DNA from: Ogataea parapolymorpha DL-1
Taxonomy: Eukaryota; Ascomycota; Pichiomycetes; Pichiales; Pichiaceae
Direction: 5' to 3'
NCBI RefSeq assembly: GCF_000187245.1
Contig: NC_027860.1
Span: forward strand, 992,001 to 1,056,000
Length of the DNA stretch: 64,000 nucleotides
The position numbers were made by a program, and so were the translations under genes. The notes under the pieces were generated by a model. The model saw only the letters and a list, made by a program, of their open reading frames with translations, was not told the DNA's origin and did not search any database. Position 1 is the first letter of the stretch. Each line of letters opens with the position of its first letter. Below are positions 45,708 through 55,200 of this stretch, piece by piece.

Positions 45708-48290
45708 CTATATAGAGTCAAGAAAGGAGACAATTTTTTGTAATGAGAATTTTGCTATTGGGTGCAGCGCATTCACTTCATCATTGGTAGAAGTGAATAT
45801 GCCTTCACTGGTGAGTAGAGAGTGCTTTTCGTTGTATTTCTTCACACCAGCATAGTATTCAAGACACAAGCTGAAAATCAGCACCAGCGCTACGACTAGT
45901 GGACCAAAAACACCATCCAAGTGTCTTCCAGATCGCAGCTTGATCAGCTCCAGCCTCTTCATGTAAATTGCATAGGCCCAAACTCCGGAAAAGAGGGTCA
46001 GCGCAAAGTAGATGTACGCGATGTTGGTGGCGACAACCGGGATGTGTGACGAAGACACAGATGCATATATTGTGAATGTCAATGCTGACAGCAAGGTAGT
46101 GATATGCAACCACCGAACAAATGTACGCTCATTAGCAAGCCAAACTTTGGCTTCCACTTTGACTGGGCCAGACTGCTTGATCAAAGTCTTTGGCTTAACC
46201 ACTCCTGGAGGCAGAATAATCTCTTCATCTTCAGACTCGTATCCTTCTAGTTTGGATGCCTTAGAAAACACAGGTATAAAATAGGAAGCAACATTCAACT
46301 TTTTCTTTCTTGGAGGTTCAGTGAAACTTTTGGATTCGGATGGGGCACCTGGTGTAATCGGAGTACTGGAAGTCGAAACCAAGTTGGAAATTGATTTTCC
46401 CGAAGGGCTCACAGCTGTGGCAGACTCCTCATCGGAAGACTCATTATCGTCCAAATCCTCTTCCTCCTCGACTATTTGGTCCAAATGCACCGTTCCCGTG
46501 TTGGTCACAGGATTAGGGCTTTCGCCAACTTTCTTTTTCAAATTCTTTAATATCTCGTCCTGCTGCTGCTGCCTTATTTGCTTCTCTCTTGAATCATGAT
46601 AAGCTTGTTCGGGATTTTTCCTAATGTCATTCTCGAGCTCCGGAAGCCAGAAAGGAAGAATATCCAAATTGTCATCTTCCAAGAAAAGAGAAGAAATGCC
46701 TTGGATGAACTTTGAGAAGTTTGGAACCTCCTTTACTAAGTGCCCATTAGTCAAATCATTGATCCAAGCTAGGGTTCTGGACGAAGGATTATTGAAAATC
46801 GAGTTGGCCAGTTTGATTTCCATGACAGAATAAGGGAATTTGGCGTATTCACCCTTTCTGAGAAGCGAATACGGATCGTCAATTGTGGAATCAATGTCCA
46901 TTCTATGCCATTCTCTTGGATTTCTGATTGGCCTGTCAGGGTCAAAAGAGTCTTCCCTGATGAACAAAATATCCGAATCGATTGTAATTCGAACTCTATC
47001 ATCACCTGGCATTTGGAATGCAGTTCTAGTGTGAACAGTTCTCAAGGTCGGTTGCAAATCGTTCTCTCTAATAAATTGTTGCAATTCCTTGAAGTTGGAA
47101 GATAGCTTATCGATTGATTCCTTTGAGATACCCCTTCTTTCCAATCTTTTGACAAACTTTTCAAGAGTCAGTTTCGTATTGGAATCACTCTTCGGGCGGT
47201 TTGGAAGCTCCATATCCTCTTGTTCATCTTTGGGATTTTTCTGGAAAATGAAGTCATTTATATACTTCTCCTTCAATGAGAGACGGACATCATTAGAAGT
47301 CCCCGTGTCATAGTCGAAAATCTTCTTCTCGATCGTGAGTTCTGGGTTATCCCTTAGTTTTCCTGACCATCTTATCCTAAGTGAGGGTGTTTTGTTCAAA
47401 TTTTTGAGTAGTTTGTTGTTGTACAATTCGAACTGTCTGTTGTCAAAATAGAGAGATGTAATTTTGGGGTCCACACTATACTCGTCATCATCGTCGTCAT
47501 TCTGGTTAGTATAAATCAAGACCGGGAGATGTCTCAAAATAGTGGTTTTAATTTCCATTAAATTATCAGGATGGATCCAGAACTTGAGAACTTTGTATCC
47601 ATAGTCCTTTTGACCCATATTGTTCAATGAGGCACTCGGAGTAGTCGAAATCCTTCCAGAGGATGACAATTTCTGAATCGAGTTTTGAAGAGAAGTCGAC
47701 AATGAACTAGAGCCCGTTTGGTCTCTAACAAAAGAGTATAAGGTCGAGATTCTGAATAGATATGGAGAAGTGTCCTCACTAATGTTATTCAATGGCAATG
47801 ACTTCATTCTTACGCTCAACAATGCTTTCACAGAGTAGCCTTTGTGCAGTCTATCATGCTTCTTGACAATCTTAATGAATCCAGTGAAATTGAGTCTCGC
47901 AAAGTGATCCAATTCCTTTGCCAACCACAACAGCTCTTCGAGCTTTTTCTGAAATGCCTTGGCGTCAAAATCGGCGCTTTTTTTCTCGGAAATGCTTTTC
48001 AAGTACTCTTCGCTTTGAAGTTCCAGCTTGGATATTTCCTCGTCGAGTTCCTTGTACTTCGAAATCTGGAAAGTGTACACCTTTTCCAACTCAGAGTCCA
48101 ATTGCGAAGCAAATTCTGCCTCATCTTTTTCAGACCATGCACTGATAGCTGAGGAGGATCCTGGCTTAGTAGGGTTTTCTGTTGATTCGATAACGTTTTC
48201 CTTCAAAAGTCTCTTCAAATGATCATAATCGATGTAGTAGTTTTTCCATGGAGGAAACACCTCGTTTTGGAGCTTCACTCCAAACAACAT
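45708..48290 (-). CDS. VTC2: vacuolar polyphosphate transporter-chaperone accessory subunit (VTC2/VTC3)
   Basis: Regulatory subunit of the VTC complex that makes polyphosphate and moves it into the vacuole. The 860 residues (828 in Vtc2) begin MLFGVKLQNEVFPPWKNYYIDY, the SPX-domain start; SPX covers about 1-150 with the KIVKKHDR inositol-pyrophosphate site. The VTC tunnel domain (about 195-540) contains TSLYFDNRQFELYNNKLLK and PYSVMEIKL. A Ser/Asp-rich linker leads to three membrane segments at about 729-745, 753-774 and 797-815. Vtc2 and Vtc3 are S. cerevisiae paralogues; this looks like their single ancestor type. The upstream in-frame start is a TTG, so the ATG is used. Confidence 0.92.
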   Translation of the reverse strand: MLFGVKLQNEVFPPWKNYYIDYDHLKRLLKENVIESTENPTKPGSSSAISAWSEKDEAEFASQLDSELEKVYTFQISKYKELDEEISKLELQSEEYLKSISEKKSADFDAKAFQKKLEELLWLAKELDHFARLNFTGFIKIVKKHDRLHKGYSVKALLSVRMKSLPLNNISEDTSPYLFRISTLYSFVRDQTGSSSLSTSLQNSIQKLSSSGRISTTPSASLNNMGQKDYGYKVLKFWIHPDNLMEIKTTILRHLPVLIYTNQNDDDDDEYSVDPKITSLYFDNRQFELYNNKLLKNLNKTPSLRIRWSGKLRDNPELTIEKKIFDYDTGTSNDVRLSLKEKYINDFIFQKNPKDEQEDMELPNRPKSDSNTKLTLEKFVKRLERRGISKESIDKLSSNFKELQQFIRENDLQPTLRTVHTRTAFQMPGDDRVRITIDSDILFIREDSFDPDRPIRNPREWHRMDIDSTIDDPYSLLRKGEYAKFPYSVMEIKLANSIFNNPSSRTLAWINDLTNGHLVKEVPNFSKFIQGISSLFLEDDNLDILPFWLPELENDIRKNPEQAYHDSREKQIRQQQQDEILKNLKKKVGESPNPVTNTGTVHLDQIVEEEEDLDDNESSDEESATAVSPSGKSISNLVSTSSTPITPGAPSESKSFTEPPRKKKLNVASYFIPVFSKASKLEGYESEDEEIILPPGVVKPKTLIKQSGPVKVEAKVWLANERTFVRWLHITTLLSALTFTIYASVSSSHIPVVATNIAYIYFALTLFSGVWAYAIYMKRLELIKLRSGRHLDGVFGPLVVALVLIFSLCLEYYAGVKKYNEKHSLLTSEGIFTSTNDEVNALHPIAKFSLQKIVSFLDSI

Positions 48291-48389
48291 GCTGTATTGA
48301 CTTACTCGGCTCAAATAATCACCAATGCAACTTTTCTGAACTTCGCAATTATGTAGTGCAGCAGAAATTAAATAATCATGGGCCCGGGG

Positions 48390-48395
48390 GCACGT
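48390..48395. promoter_or_regulatory. E-box (CACGTG) upstream of VTC2 and IES1
   Basis: CACGTG 100 bp upstream of VTC2, flanked by GGGGG and TGT. Pho4 binds CACGTG and induces the VTC genes in low phosphate in S. cerevisiae. It lies about 150 bp from the IES1 start. Confidence 0.55.
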
Positions 48396-48456
48396 GTACG
48401 ATGAATCCTTACACCTCCACTTATCTAGCTTGAAATAATAGAATACAAAAATTCAA

Positions 48457-48473
48457 CTCAAGGGTTCCTTGAG
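48457..48473. repeat. short perfect inverted repeat upstream of IES1
   Basis: CTCAAGG, a 3-base gap, then CCTTGAG, about 67 bp before the IES1 start. Could be a dyad binding site; the function is unknown. Confidence 0.5.
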
Positions 48474-48539
48474 AATCTTGACAACCGTGCACCATTTTGT
48501 CCAAAGCGAGGTTGTTAAAGATTTGAACACTTTTCAAAC

Positions 48540-50525
48540 ATGTCTTTCGATCCAGTTCATGACAGCATAACTAATAACACACAGGTAGATCACAATATGG
48601 AATCCACTGATCCACTGACAGATCAACAATCTAAGTTCTCAGATCCACTTCTTGTCGATTCTGAAGATAAGATCGCGGAAGCTGAAGATACGAAAAAACG
48701 CAAAAGACAATCTGATGATGGAGTTAAAGAGAAGCTACATCCATCGGTACTGACCAATTCCCGCACTAGACACTTGAAGAAGGCTGACGGAGAGCCTTAC
48801 TGGCGAAAGGATATACGCTTCGTTTTTTTGATGAAATTATTCTTCAACAACAGGAGAATATTCTCTAATCCTTTCAAAAAGTCGGGGGAGAATTTCGATT
48901 GGCCGGAACACTTCAAATACTACAGAGATGAATTTGGCACGGAGCATTTTAATGATGGATCTCATTTGACATTCTTTGAGCTTTACCTCGTAACTCTCAT
49001 GAAGAGTAGCAAGGTTTCCAAAGTCTTGAAAGATCGCCTTTCGCATGATCTAAGCTATGCCTTGAATTTCTCGGTTATCAGCATTCTCGTTAATATTGGC
49101 CGCCTGAATACGACTGTGAATTTCGACCATGCGATGAAATCGCAATTTAGAACCTATCATTCTGTGCCCTCTTTGCATGTTGGAGACCATACTTCCATCT
49201 TCGAGAAATTCTACGTCCTTCATCCTGTTGAAGCCAGACTCAAGACAGAAGACACGAAAAACTACTTCCCAATGTCCGCGGTAAAGCCATTACAAGATAC
49301 GCCCCGCATTAAGTCAATACTTAAATCAATTAACGACTTGAACCAAGAAGTTCCAAAAAATTTCAAGGAATTCATTTTGGGGATGAACGAAGACAATAAA
49401 TTCCATCTGAACGTTGTCAGCTTATTGTTCCTGCTTTGTGTACATGAGTATGAGATTGGAAAGCTTTTTTTCCCGACTGCTCAGCAATTGCCACAAAGGG
49501 AGACCGACAATACGGACCGTACGGGTTTTGCCGCTTCTTCTGGATCATTATTTAATGACATCTGGCTGAAATCAGAGTCAGATCCAAACGACGAGGTGGA
49601 GAGGTTTTTATGGTTGATCTACCTTTTCTTGGAGACTGACTTCAAAGCGGAAAAGATTTTAGCTAACCCTTTTAATAACCCGTTAGCTCCTATCACTATT
49701 GATCCTAGACTGAATGTGGCAGAAGAAATTGCTCATGATAACTTGGAACTCATTGAAAAGCTCAGACAGCTCGTGCCCCCAACGAAAAAATATTCACCCG
49801 AGCAAAGCCAGGACCCATCTCAATTGATCAACGATGTTGATACAGAAAATGAAAAGGCATTTGCCTTCTATATGAAAAATCTACGACTCAAATTCTTAGA
49901 TGACGCTCCAAGTGATGATGAATCAAAGAAAGCAAAACGAGCTAAAAAGTCGAAGAAGTCAACGGATGCTGATGATACGGATGCTGACTTAACGGCATTG
50001 GGACTTGAAGAGTCAGACATAAAAAAGCTGAAACAAGCTCTTAACACGGAAGAAAATGGGACAGGAAATGCTGAGTCCAACCCCCATGGTGACGATTTGC
50101 AAGTAGATAAAGCACGCAAAAAGAAGAAGACCAGCATTGGGCCAATCAAGCTCAACTTGAGCCATATCGAAGCTTTGTTAAGTTCAGATGTAAGATCAGG
50201 CTCAACATCAAAGATGATGATTAATAAACGAAACAAAAATCACTACATGGCCTTATTTCTGAGAGATCTCATACTGAAACGTGCGGATGACCTCAAACGC
50301 AAAAGATTAAAACTAGGGCACTTAAATTGCATGCACAAATTGGACAATCTATTGATTACACAAAGCGACGAGAATCTCTCATGCTTGCACAAGGACAAAC
50401 TGGATGAGTTTCAGATCAACTATTATAAAGATCTGAGACGGATAGTGAATTTCGTTGACGACTCAGCGGACAGAGAGGAATCAGCGCACGATTTATTTTT
50501 GGAAAAAGCCTTTTCTGATGTATAG
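48540..50525 (+). CDS. IES1: INO80 chromatin-remodelling complex subunit IES1
   Basis: A 661-residue nuclear protein (692 in S. cerevisiae). A conserved core spans about 65-290: RHLKKADGEPYWRKDIRFVFLMKLF in pieces (LKKADGEPYWRKDI, FVFLMKLFFNN), FFELYLVTLMKSSKVSKVLKDRL in pieces (FELYLVTLMKS, SKVLKDRL), and KFHLNVVSLLFLLC. The middle is acidic with Lys-rich runs (KKAKRAKKSKKS, about 461-472), and the tail NHYMALFLRDLILKRAD is family-like. Ies1 binds Ino80's N-terminal module. It shares a 250-bp divergent promoter with VTC2. IES1 is near VTC2 on chromosome VI of S. cerevisiae. Confidence 0.78.
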   Translation: MSFDPVHDSITNNTQVDHNMESTDPLTDQQSKFSDPLLVDSEDKIAEAEDTKKRKRQSDDGVKEKLHPSVLTNSRTRHLKKADGEPYWRKDIRFVFLMKLFFNNRRIFSNPFKKSGENFDWPEHFKYYRDEFGTEHFNDGSHLTFFELYLVTLMKSSKVSKVLKDRLSHDLSYALNFSVISILVNIGRLNTTVNFDHAMKSQFRTYHSVPSLHVGDHTSIFEKFYVLHPVEARLKTEDTKNYFPMSAVKPLQDTPRIKSILKSINDLNQEVPKNFKEFILGMNEDNKFHLNVVSLLFLLCVHEYEIGKLFFPTAQQLPQRETDNTDRTGFAASSGSLFNDIWLKSESDPNDEVERFLWLIYLFLETDFKAEKILANPFNNPLAPITIDPRLNVAEEIAHDNLELIEKLRQLVPPTKKYSPEQSQDPSQLINDVDTENEKAFAFYMKNLRLKFLDDAPSDDESKKAKRAKKSKKSTDADDTDADLTALGLEESDIKKLKQALNTEENGTGNAESNPHGDDLQVDKARKKKKTSIGPIKLNLSHIEALLSSDVRSGSTSKMMINKRNKNHYMALFLRDLILKRADDLKRKRLKLGHLNCMHKLDNLLITQSDENLSCLHKDKLDEFQINYYKDLRRIVNFVDDSADREESAHDLFLEKAFSDV

Positions 50526-50548
50526 AGAACGCGATAGCTGAAAAGTTA

Positions 50549-50776
50549 TCATTCCACTGGCTCTATGCTAATGACCGAATTACCTCTGATGATACAACTT
50601 CCCACTTTCACTTCATCTGTAGATTGTTTATTTGTAATCAGTTCCACAGCATCTGATAAGTTCAAGTTGAGGAAAAGGTCATAGCCTGCAAGTCTCCCTC
50701 TGACTACTCTCGATGAGTTGAGTGTAATTTTGAGGTTTTTATCCACGAATTTTTTCAACTCTGGCGTGGATACCAT
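50549..50776 (-). CDS. SMX2: spliceosomal Sm protein G
   Basis: A 75-residue core snRNP protein (77 in yeast). Sm1 motif: ITLNSSRVVRGRLAGYDLFLNLNLSDAVEL (in pieces: RVVRGRLAGYD, LNLNLSDAVE). Sm2 motif: SCIIRGNSVISIEP at 60-73, with the family IRG signature. It is part of the seven-member Sm ring on U1, U2, U4 and U5 snRNAs. It converges on IES1 with 23 bp between stops and is divergent from the kinetochore-like gene. SMX2 and GNA1 are adjacent in S. cerevisiae (YFL017W-A, YFL017C). Confidence 0.95.
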   Translation of the reverse strand: MVSTPELKKFVDKNLKITLNSSRVVRGRLAGYDLFLNLNLSDAVELITNKQSTDEVKVGSCIIRGNSVISIEPVE

Positions 50777-50875
50777 TTAGCACGTTTAATGGTTTGAAAA
50801 AGCTATTTTTTTAATTTGTTTTGAGGTCGTGTGTGGATTTCAAGGAGGATCAAGTTGTTTGCAAATCGCCAAACG

Positions 50876-51706
50876 ATGTCTGCAGAAGAATATTTGAACC
50901 TCAGGCAACAAATATTGAACCTGGAGTTTGAACGAGATGACTTGGTTCAAAGGGTTGATGAGCTTAGAAAGCGCAAAATTGAACTAAGTGGTGAGAATCA
51001 ATTCAACCTGCAAGATTACCTTCAAACATGTCAAATACTCCAAGAACATTCCAATCTCCCGTCAATCGATATGGAAAAGCGGCTCCATCTTGTCAAAATG
51101 TTCTATCCGCATATGGTTATCTCTGATGTTCAACAAGGGGCAGGGATATTTACATTCACTTTAACTTTTAAATACTATTTGGAGTTCAAGGTAGCTGTTG
51201 AGTTTTCACAAGAGAGGGTTGTAAATCTCGAAATTGCAAAATCGAAGCACTCAATTGTGAGCGAAATGGCAGAAATAAACAAGTTAATTAGGCTTGCTTG
51301 TGCCAAGAGAAACTTGTCGCTGTTCATCTACGCAACTAATTCATATATCAATTTAGCAAAGCGCAGATTAACGCTCTGGACACAGCTATTTGATAGCCTT
51401 GGCGCGGAATACAATGTGAACGATATTTCTGCAAGTTTACAAAACGACAGACTAGCTGTGTTTGCTCGATTTAAAAACTGCCAGATTGTAAGTATTTCCA
51501 AAGACGGCAAGCGGTTGACAATCAATTGGAAGATTTCGTTTGACAGTGACGACGCCGAATTTGTTGGCGAATTCCAATCCAAATTGGAGTGCATGTATAC
51601 TGATGGCGAGACTAGCGTCGACCTTGACGACACATTCAATGTCTTGGTGAAGGTAGACGGCATAGCAGGGGCTATTAGTCATCTTCTCAAAAACCTCTTG
51701 CACTAA
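50876..51706 (+). CDS. probable RWD-type kinetochore protein (COMA complex, MCM21/CTF19-like)
   Basis: A 276-residue protein starting MSAEEYLNLRQQILNLEFE; the upstream in-frame codon is GTG. An N-terminal coiled coil (1-40) is followed by a mixed alpha/beta part, with LHLVKMFYPHMVISDVQQ (about 71-88) and a second domain ending in LDDTFNVLVKVDGIAGAISHLL. This shape, coiled coil then two RWD domains ending in an L-x-L-D-x-x-F helix, is that of CENP-O/Mcm21 and CENP-P/Ctf19. I cannot tell which, and the identification rests on pattern rather than on a firm motif. Its stop overlaps that of GNA1 on the other strand. Confidence 0.45.
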   Translation: MSAEEYLNLRQQILNLEFERDDLVQRVDELRKRKIELSGENQFNLQDYLQTCQILQEHSNLPSIDMEKRLHLVKMFYPHMVISDVQQGAGIFTFTLTFKYYLEFKVAVEFSQERVVNLEIAKSKHSIVSEMAEINKLIRLACAKRNLSLFIYATNSYINLAKRRLTLWTQLFDSLGAEYNVNDISASLQNDRLAVFARFKNCQIVSISKDGKRLTINWKISFDSDDAEFVGEFQSKLECMYTDGETSVDLDDTFNVLVKVDGIAGAISHLLKNLLH

Positions 51707-52161
51707 AAACGGTACTCCATCTCGAGTCCAGCTCTGGACATTCCGCATTTCACATAGAATCCCTCATTTTTTGGGTCGCAATCTAATATAGCTTTGTAAC
51801 ATCCTTCTTCCTTAGCTAATTCAATCAGCTGACGAATCAGGTACAGACCCAACTTTTTTCCTTGCTGATCGGGTCTCACAGCTATATCTTCAATATGGCC
51901 CACTTTGGCACAGCTGTGAATCAATTTTGTCTCCACAATCAATGACCCAACCGCCACCACTTGGGATTCGTAATCGGTGATCACCATATTTTTGTAAGTT
52001 TTGGGCTGTGACTTCCAGTAATCAACTATGTCATTGAAGTGCTCCTGATCTACATCACCTACCGATGTCAAAGTTTCCAATGTTTGCAGGTATCCCCTGG
52101 AAAAATCTTCCTTTTCTAGTGGACGCAGATTGTAGCCTTGTGGCAGATGCTGTTCGCTCAT
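51703..52161 (-). CDS. GNA1: glucosamine-6-phosphate N-acetyltransferase
   Basis: Makes N-acetylglucosamine 6-phosphate from acetyl-CoA, on the way to UDP-GlcNAc, chitin and glycoproteins. The 152 residues (159 in yeast) form a GNAT fold: start MSEQHLPQGYNLRPLEKEDF, acetyl-CoA motif HIEDIAVRPDQQGKKLGLYLI, and the C-terminal CDPKNEGFYVKCGMSRAGLEMEYRF in pieces (LDCDPKNEGFY, CGMSRAGLEME). Another in-frame ATG at 52230 would add 23 residues (MYKFPQKLIS...), but the inner start fits the family. Its stop overlaps the kinetochore-like gene's by three bases. Confidence 0.95.
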   Translation of the reverse strand: MSEQHLPQGYNLRPLEKEDFSRGYLQTLETLTSVGDVDQEHFNDIVDYWKSQPKTYKNMVITDYESQVVAVGSLIVETKLIHSCAKVGHIEDIAVRPDQQGKKLGLYLIRQLIELAKEEGCYKAILDCDPKNEGFYVKCGMSRAGLEMEYRF

Positions 52162-52269
52162 CGTCAATCTGTTTGTGCAACTTTTACGCGATAGATCTAA
52201 TGAAATTAGTTTTTGAGGAAATTTGTACATTCGGTGTAGGGTTTTATAGTATGTAAAATTTCCCGGCCT

Positions 52270-55200
52270 CTAGGGCACAACATTGTAGTGCATGCGGATG
52301 CCCATAGCTGACAGCTCAGAATCCAGGTACTTGAGAACAAACGGAATAGCGACAGTGGTTGTATCTCCGCCACCAATAAACTTGGTTCCTTGACCATCCT
52401 CCCAGATATCCATTTCATCCGTATTCTGTAGCACACGATCAATTTTTTTGGCACAGCGGCGACATCTCGTAGTGGCCTGAGTGCCAATGCGAGGGACAGA
52501 CATTTGCGTGGACAGTAACGAGCCACACGAGCGGCAAATGGCAGTTTGTGTGTAGTCCGAGCAGTTGAGCAATCTGTCTTGAAGCAAGAAAGAAGTTCCG
52601 TGACCGATAAGAGCATCTCTCTCCATTTCTCCTACACGAATACCTCCGTGTCTCTTTCTACCCTTGACAGGTTGCAATGTGAGAGAATTCACTGGACCTG
52701 TAGATCTGACTTGGAATTTATCGTTCACCATGTGTCTCAATCTTTGGTAATAAACGACACCAATGTATATGTCGGCGCGAAGCTCTTCTCCTGTCACACC
52801 AGAATACAACGGCTCGTTTCCGTGGTAGTTGTAACCGGCTCTTTGGAGCTGCTCACCGAAATAGTCGGCTGGTGTGTCAGATTCGCTGAACTTCCATGGA
52901 GTTGCGTCCTGAGCAATACCGTGCAAAGCTCCAGCTTTTCCGGCAAGAGACTCGACAAACATACCAATAGTCATTCTCGATGGGAACGCATGCGGATTGA
53001 TGATCACGTCCGGCTGAATACCAGTCTCGCTGAAAGGCATATCAATTTGAGGCCACTTTCTCGAACAAACACCTTTTTGGCCGTGTCTCGACGAGAACTT
53101 GTCTCCAATTAATGGCTGTCTCGTGATACGGTACTTTATCGAAAGCGTCTGGAACTCGCTTGTTCCATTGTCGTCTCCCAGAAGCTTCACTTCCTCAATG
53201 AAAGCTGGCTCAGAGCTATGGTAGGTCTTCACTTTAGTTTTGCCCAAAATATCATCGTAATAAGCGCAAATAGGGTCACCCTCTTCCACGTGAACTCCGA
53301 TGTGTGGCAGCCCATCGTTATCCAACTTCTCTTTCCAGCTTTCAGGCCATTCATCGCTTCCAAAGCCAAAATGTTGAGTGATTGGATCTCCTCTCTTTCT
53401 ATTCAAAGATAAGTCCACTTTTTCAACTTTGTACACCACTCCGTAACCGAATCCCCTCTCGTCAGCGGACTTATTGATTATCATTGCATCGTCCATATCA
53501 TATCCGGTATACGAAATAACAGCGACCACTGCGTTGGTGCCGTTAGGGAAATTATCCATCCCATAATCGTCATAAAGATTGGCTTTAACGATTGGAGTCT
53601 GACCCGATTGAAGACGGTAGAGCTTGTTGTCGCTTCTGTGGCACAGCGCAACACCAGGAGTTCCCATGGTTTGCTTACCCATCTGACATTGGTACATGTT
53701 TCTTGGCGACTGATTGAAATCCGAAAATGGTGTTAAATTAGCTAGGATGGACAAGATATTGGTTGGTGCAAATTCAACGTGTGTGTGGATATTATTTTCG
53801 ATCTCAGAAGGAATAACGGCAACGTTCATGAAAACTTGCTCGAAGGGACCAACAATATCCTCTTTGTCCAATGGAAGGTACCTGACTGGTCTCACCATTC
53901 TCGAGGCTCCAGCAAACAAATAAAGACCTGGATATTGACCGCCAGAGGATGGCGGAACATATCCAATTTCCAAATCGAGCGGAATATCGTGGTGCCCTTC
54001 CACCTTCCAAAATCTCAAAGTGTCGGCAACGATCTTTCCCTGCTTGTGAGAGCACCAGCCAATAATTCTACCGTCCAATTGAACACAGCAGACATTTGGA
54101 CCAGAAATGTTTATAGCGGACGCAGTAGGTGAGACACCCAGTTTGTGGAGCAGCTTTGGGACCTTTGTGACGTCGGATGCTTTGGTAGTAATTCGGCATT
54201 TGTGGGCCAAGTGATTTAGCAATCCACAAGGAGATCCATCTGGAGTGTGGACAGGACACAAAAATCCCCAAGATTCTGGAAGTAATTTACGGACCGCCGT
54301 GGTCTTCAACTGCGCAAAGAAAGAACCTCTATGGACCATTCGGAAGTGAGAAATGAAACGGTGGAAATTGATTTTTTCTGCCACCACGGTGTAACCACTC
54401 ACTTGTTGCAAATCTAGACCAGATTGCGAGACCAAGTTACCGGTTGACAAAAAGTACTGCAGCTTCTGGCCAATATTTTCATTGATTCTCAAGAACACTC
54501 TTGACATGTACTTCCTGTCTGAGAAATTCACTGCAATGCCTCTATTGATGTCAGATTGTACTTGCAATCTGATGTTTTGGAGATATTCCTCGATTTTTTC
54601 TTTCAAAATCATTCCATAGAGGAAACCCCCCAGCAAAATCTCTTGATGCTGAGTTGCATCCGGATTGTCTGGAGAACAATCTCCGGCCACTAAAGAGTAG
54701 AGTTTTCTGATCATGAATAGGAGCATACGGAATTTATCCTCGTTGTTTTCCAAGTGAACTAGAACAATTCTCTTGATAACTTCCTCACCCACGCTGATAT
54801 CAGACATGTCAGGGGTAGCACCAAACACCACCCTAAATTTGTCACCAAGATATGCTAGGGTCTCTTTTTGCGAGTAAAGATTGTAGTTCTTATAAGTTCT
54901 TAACAACAATTCCAAACGATCTGTCAAGAAAGAATTTCCAGTGTCGGCACCCACAACACCATCAAAGATTTCTCTATCATTAGTTTCGATCAATGCTTTC
55001 AAGATCATCACCACAGGAATCAGATACTCGTTCTTTCTCCAAGAAAACCTGAAAGTAACATTTCCATCATTCAAGTAGTGCAAAACATTTGTCTGCGAAG
55101 TTTGATCTGGCCTCACCGAGCGAATCTGAACACCAAAATGCGAATACGATGTGCCTCTATTAGCGAACGATGGTCTGATGATAGCCATCGGATGGTTGCG

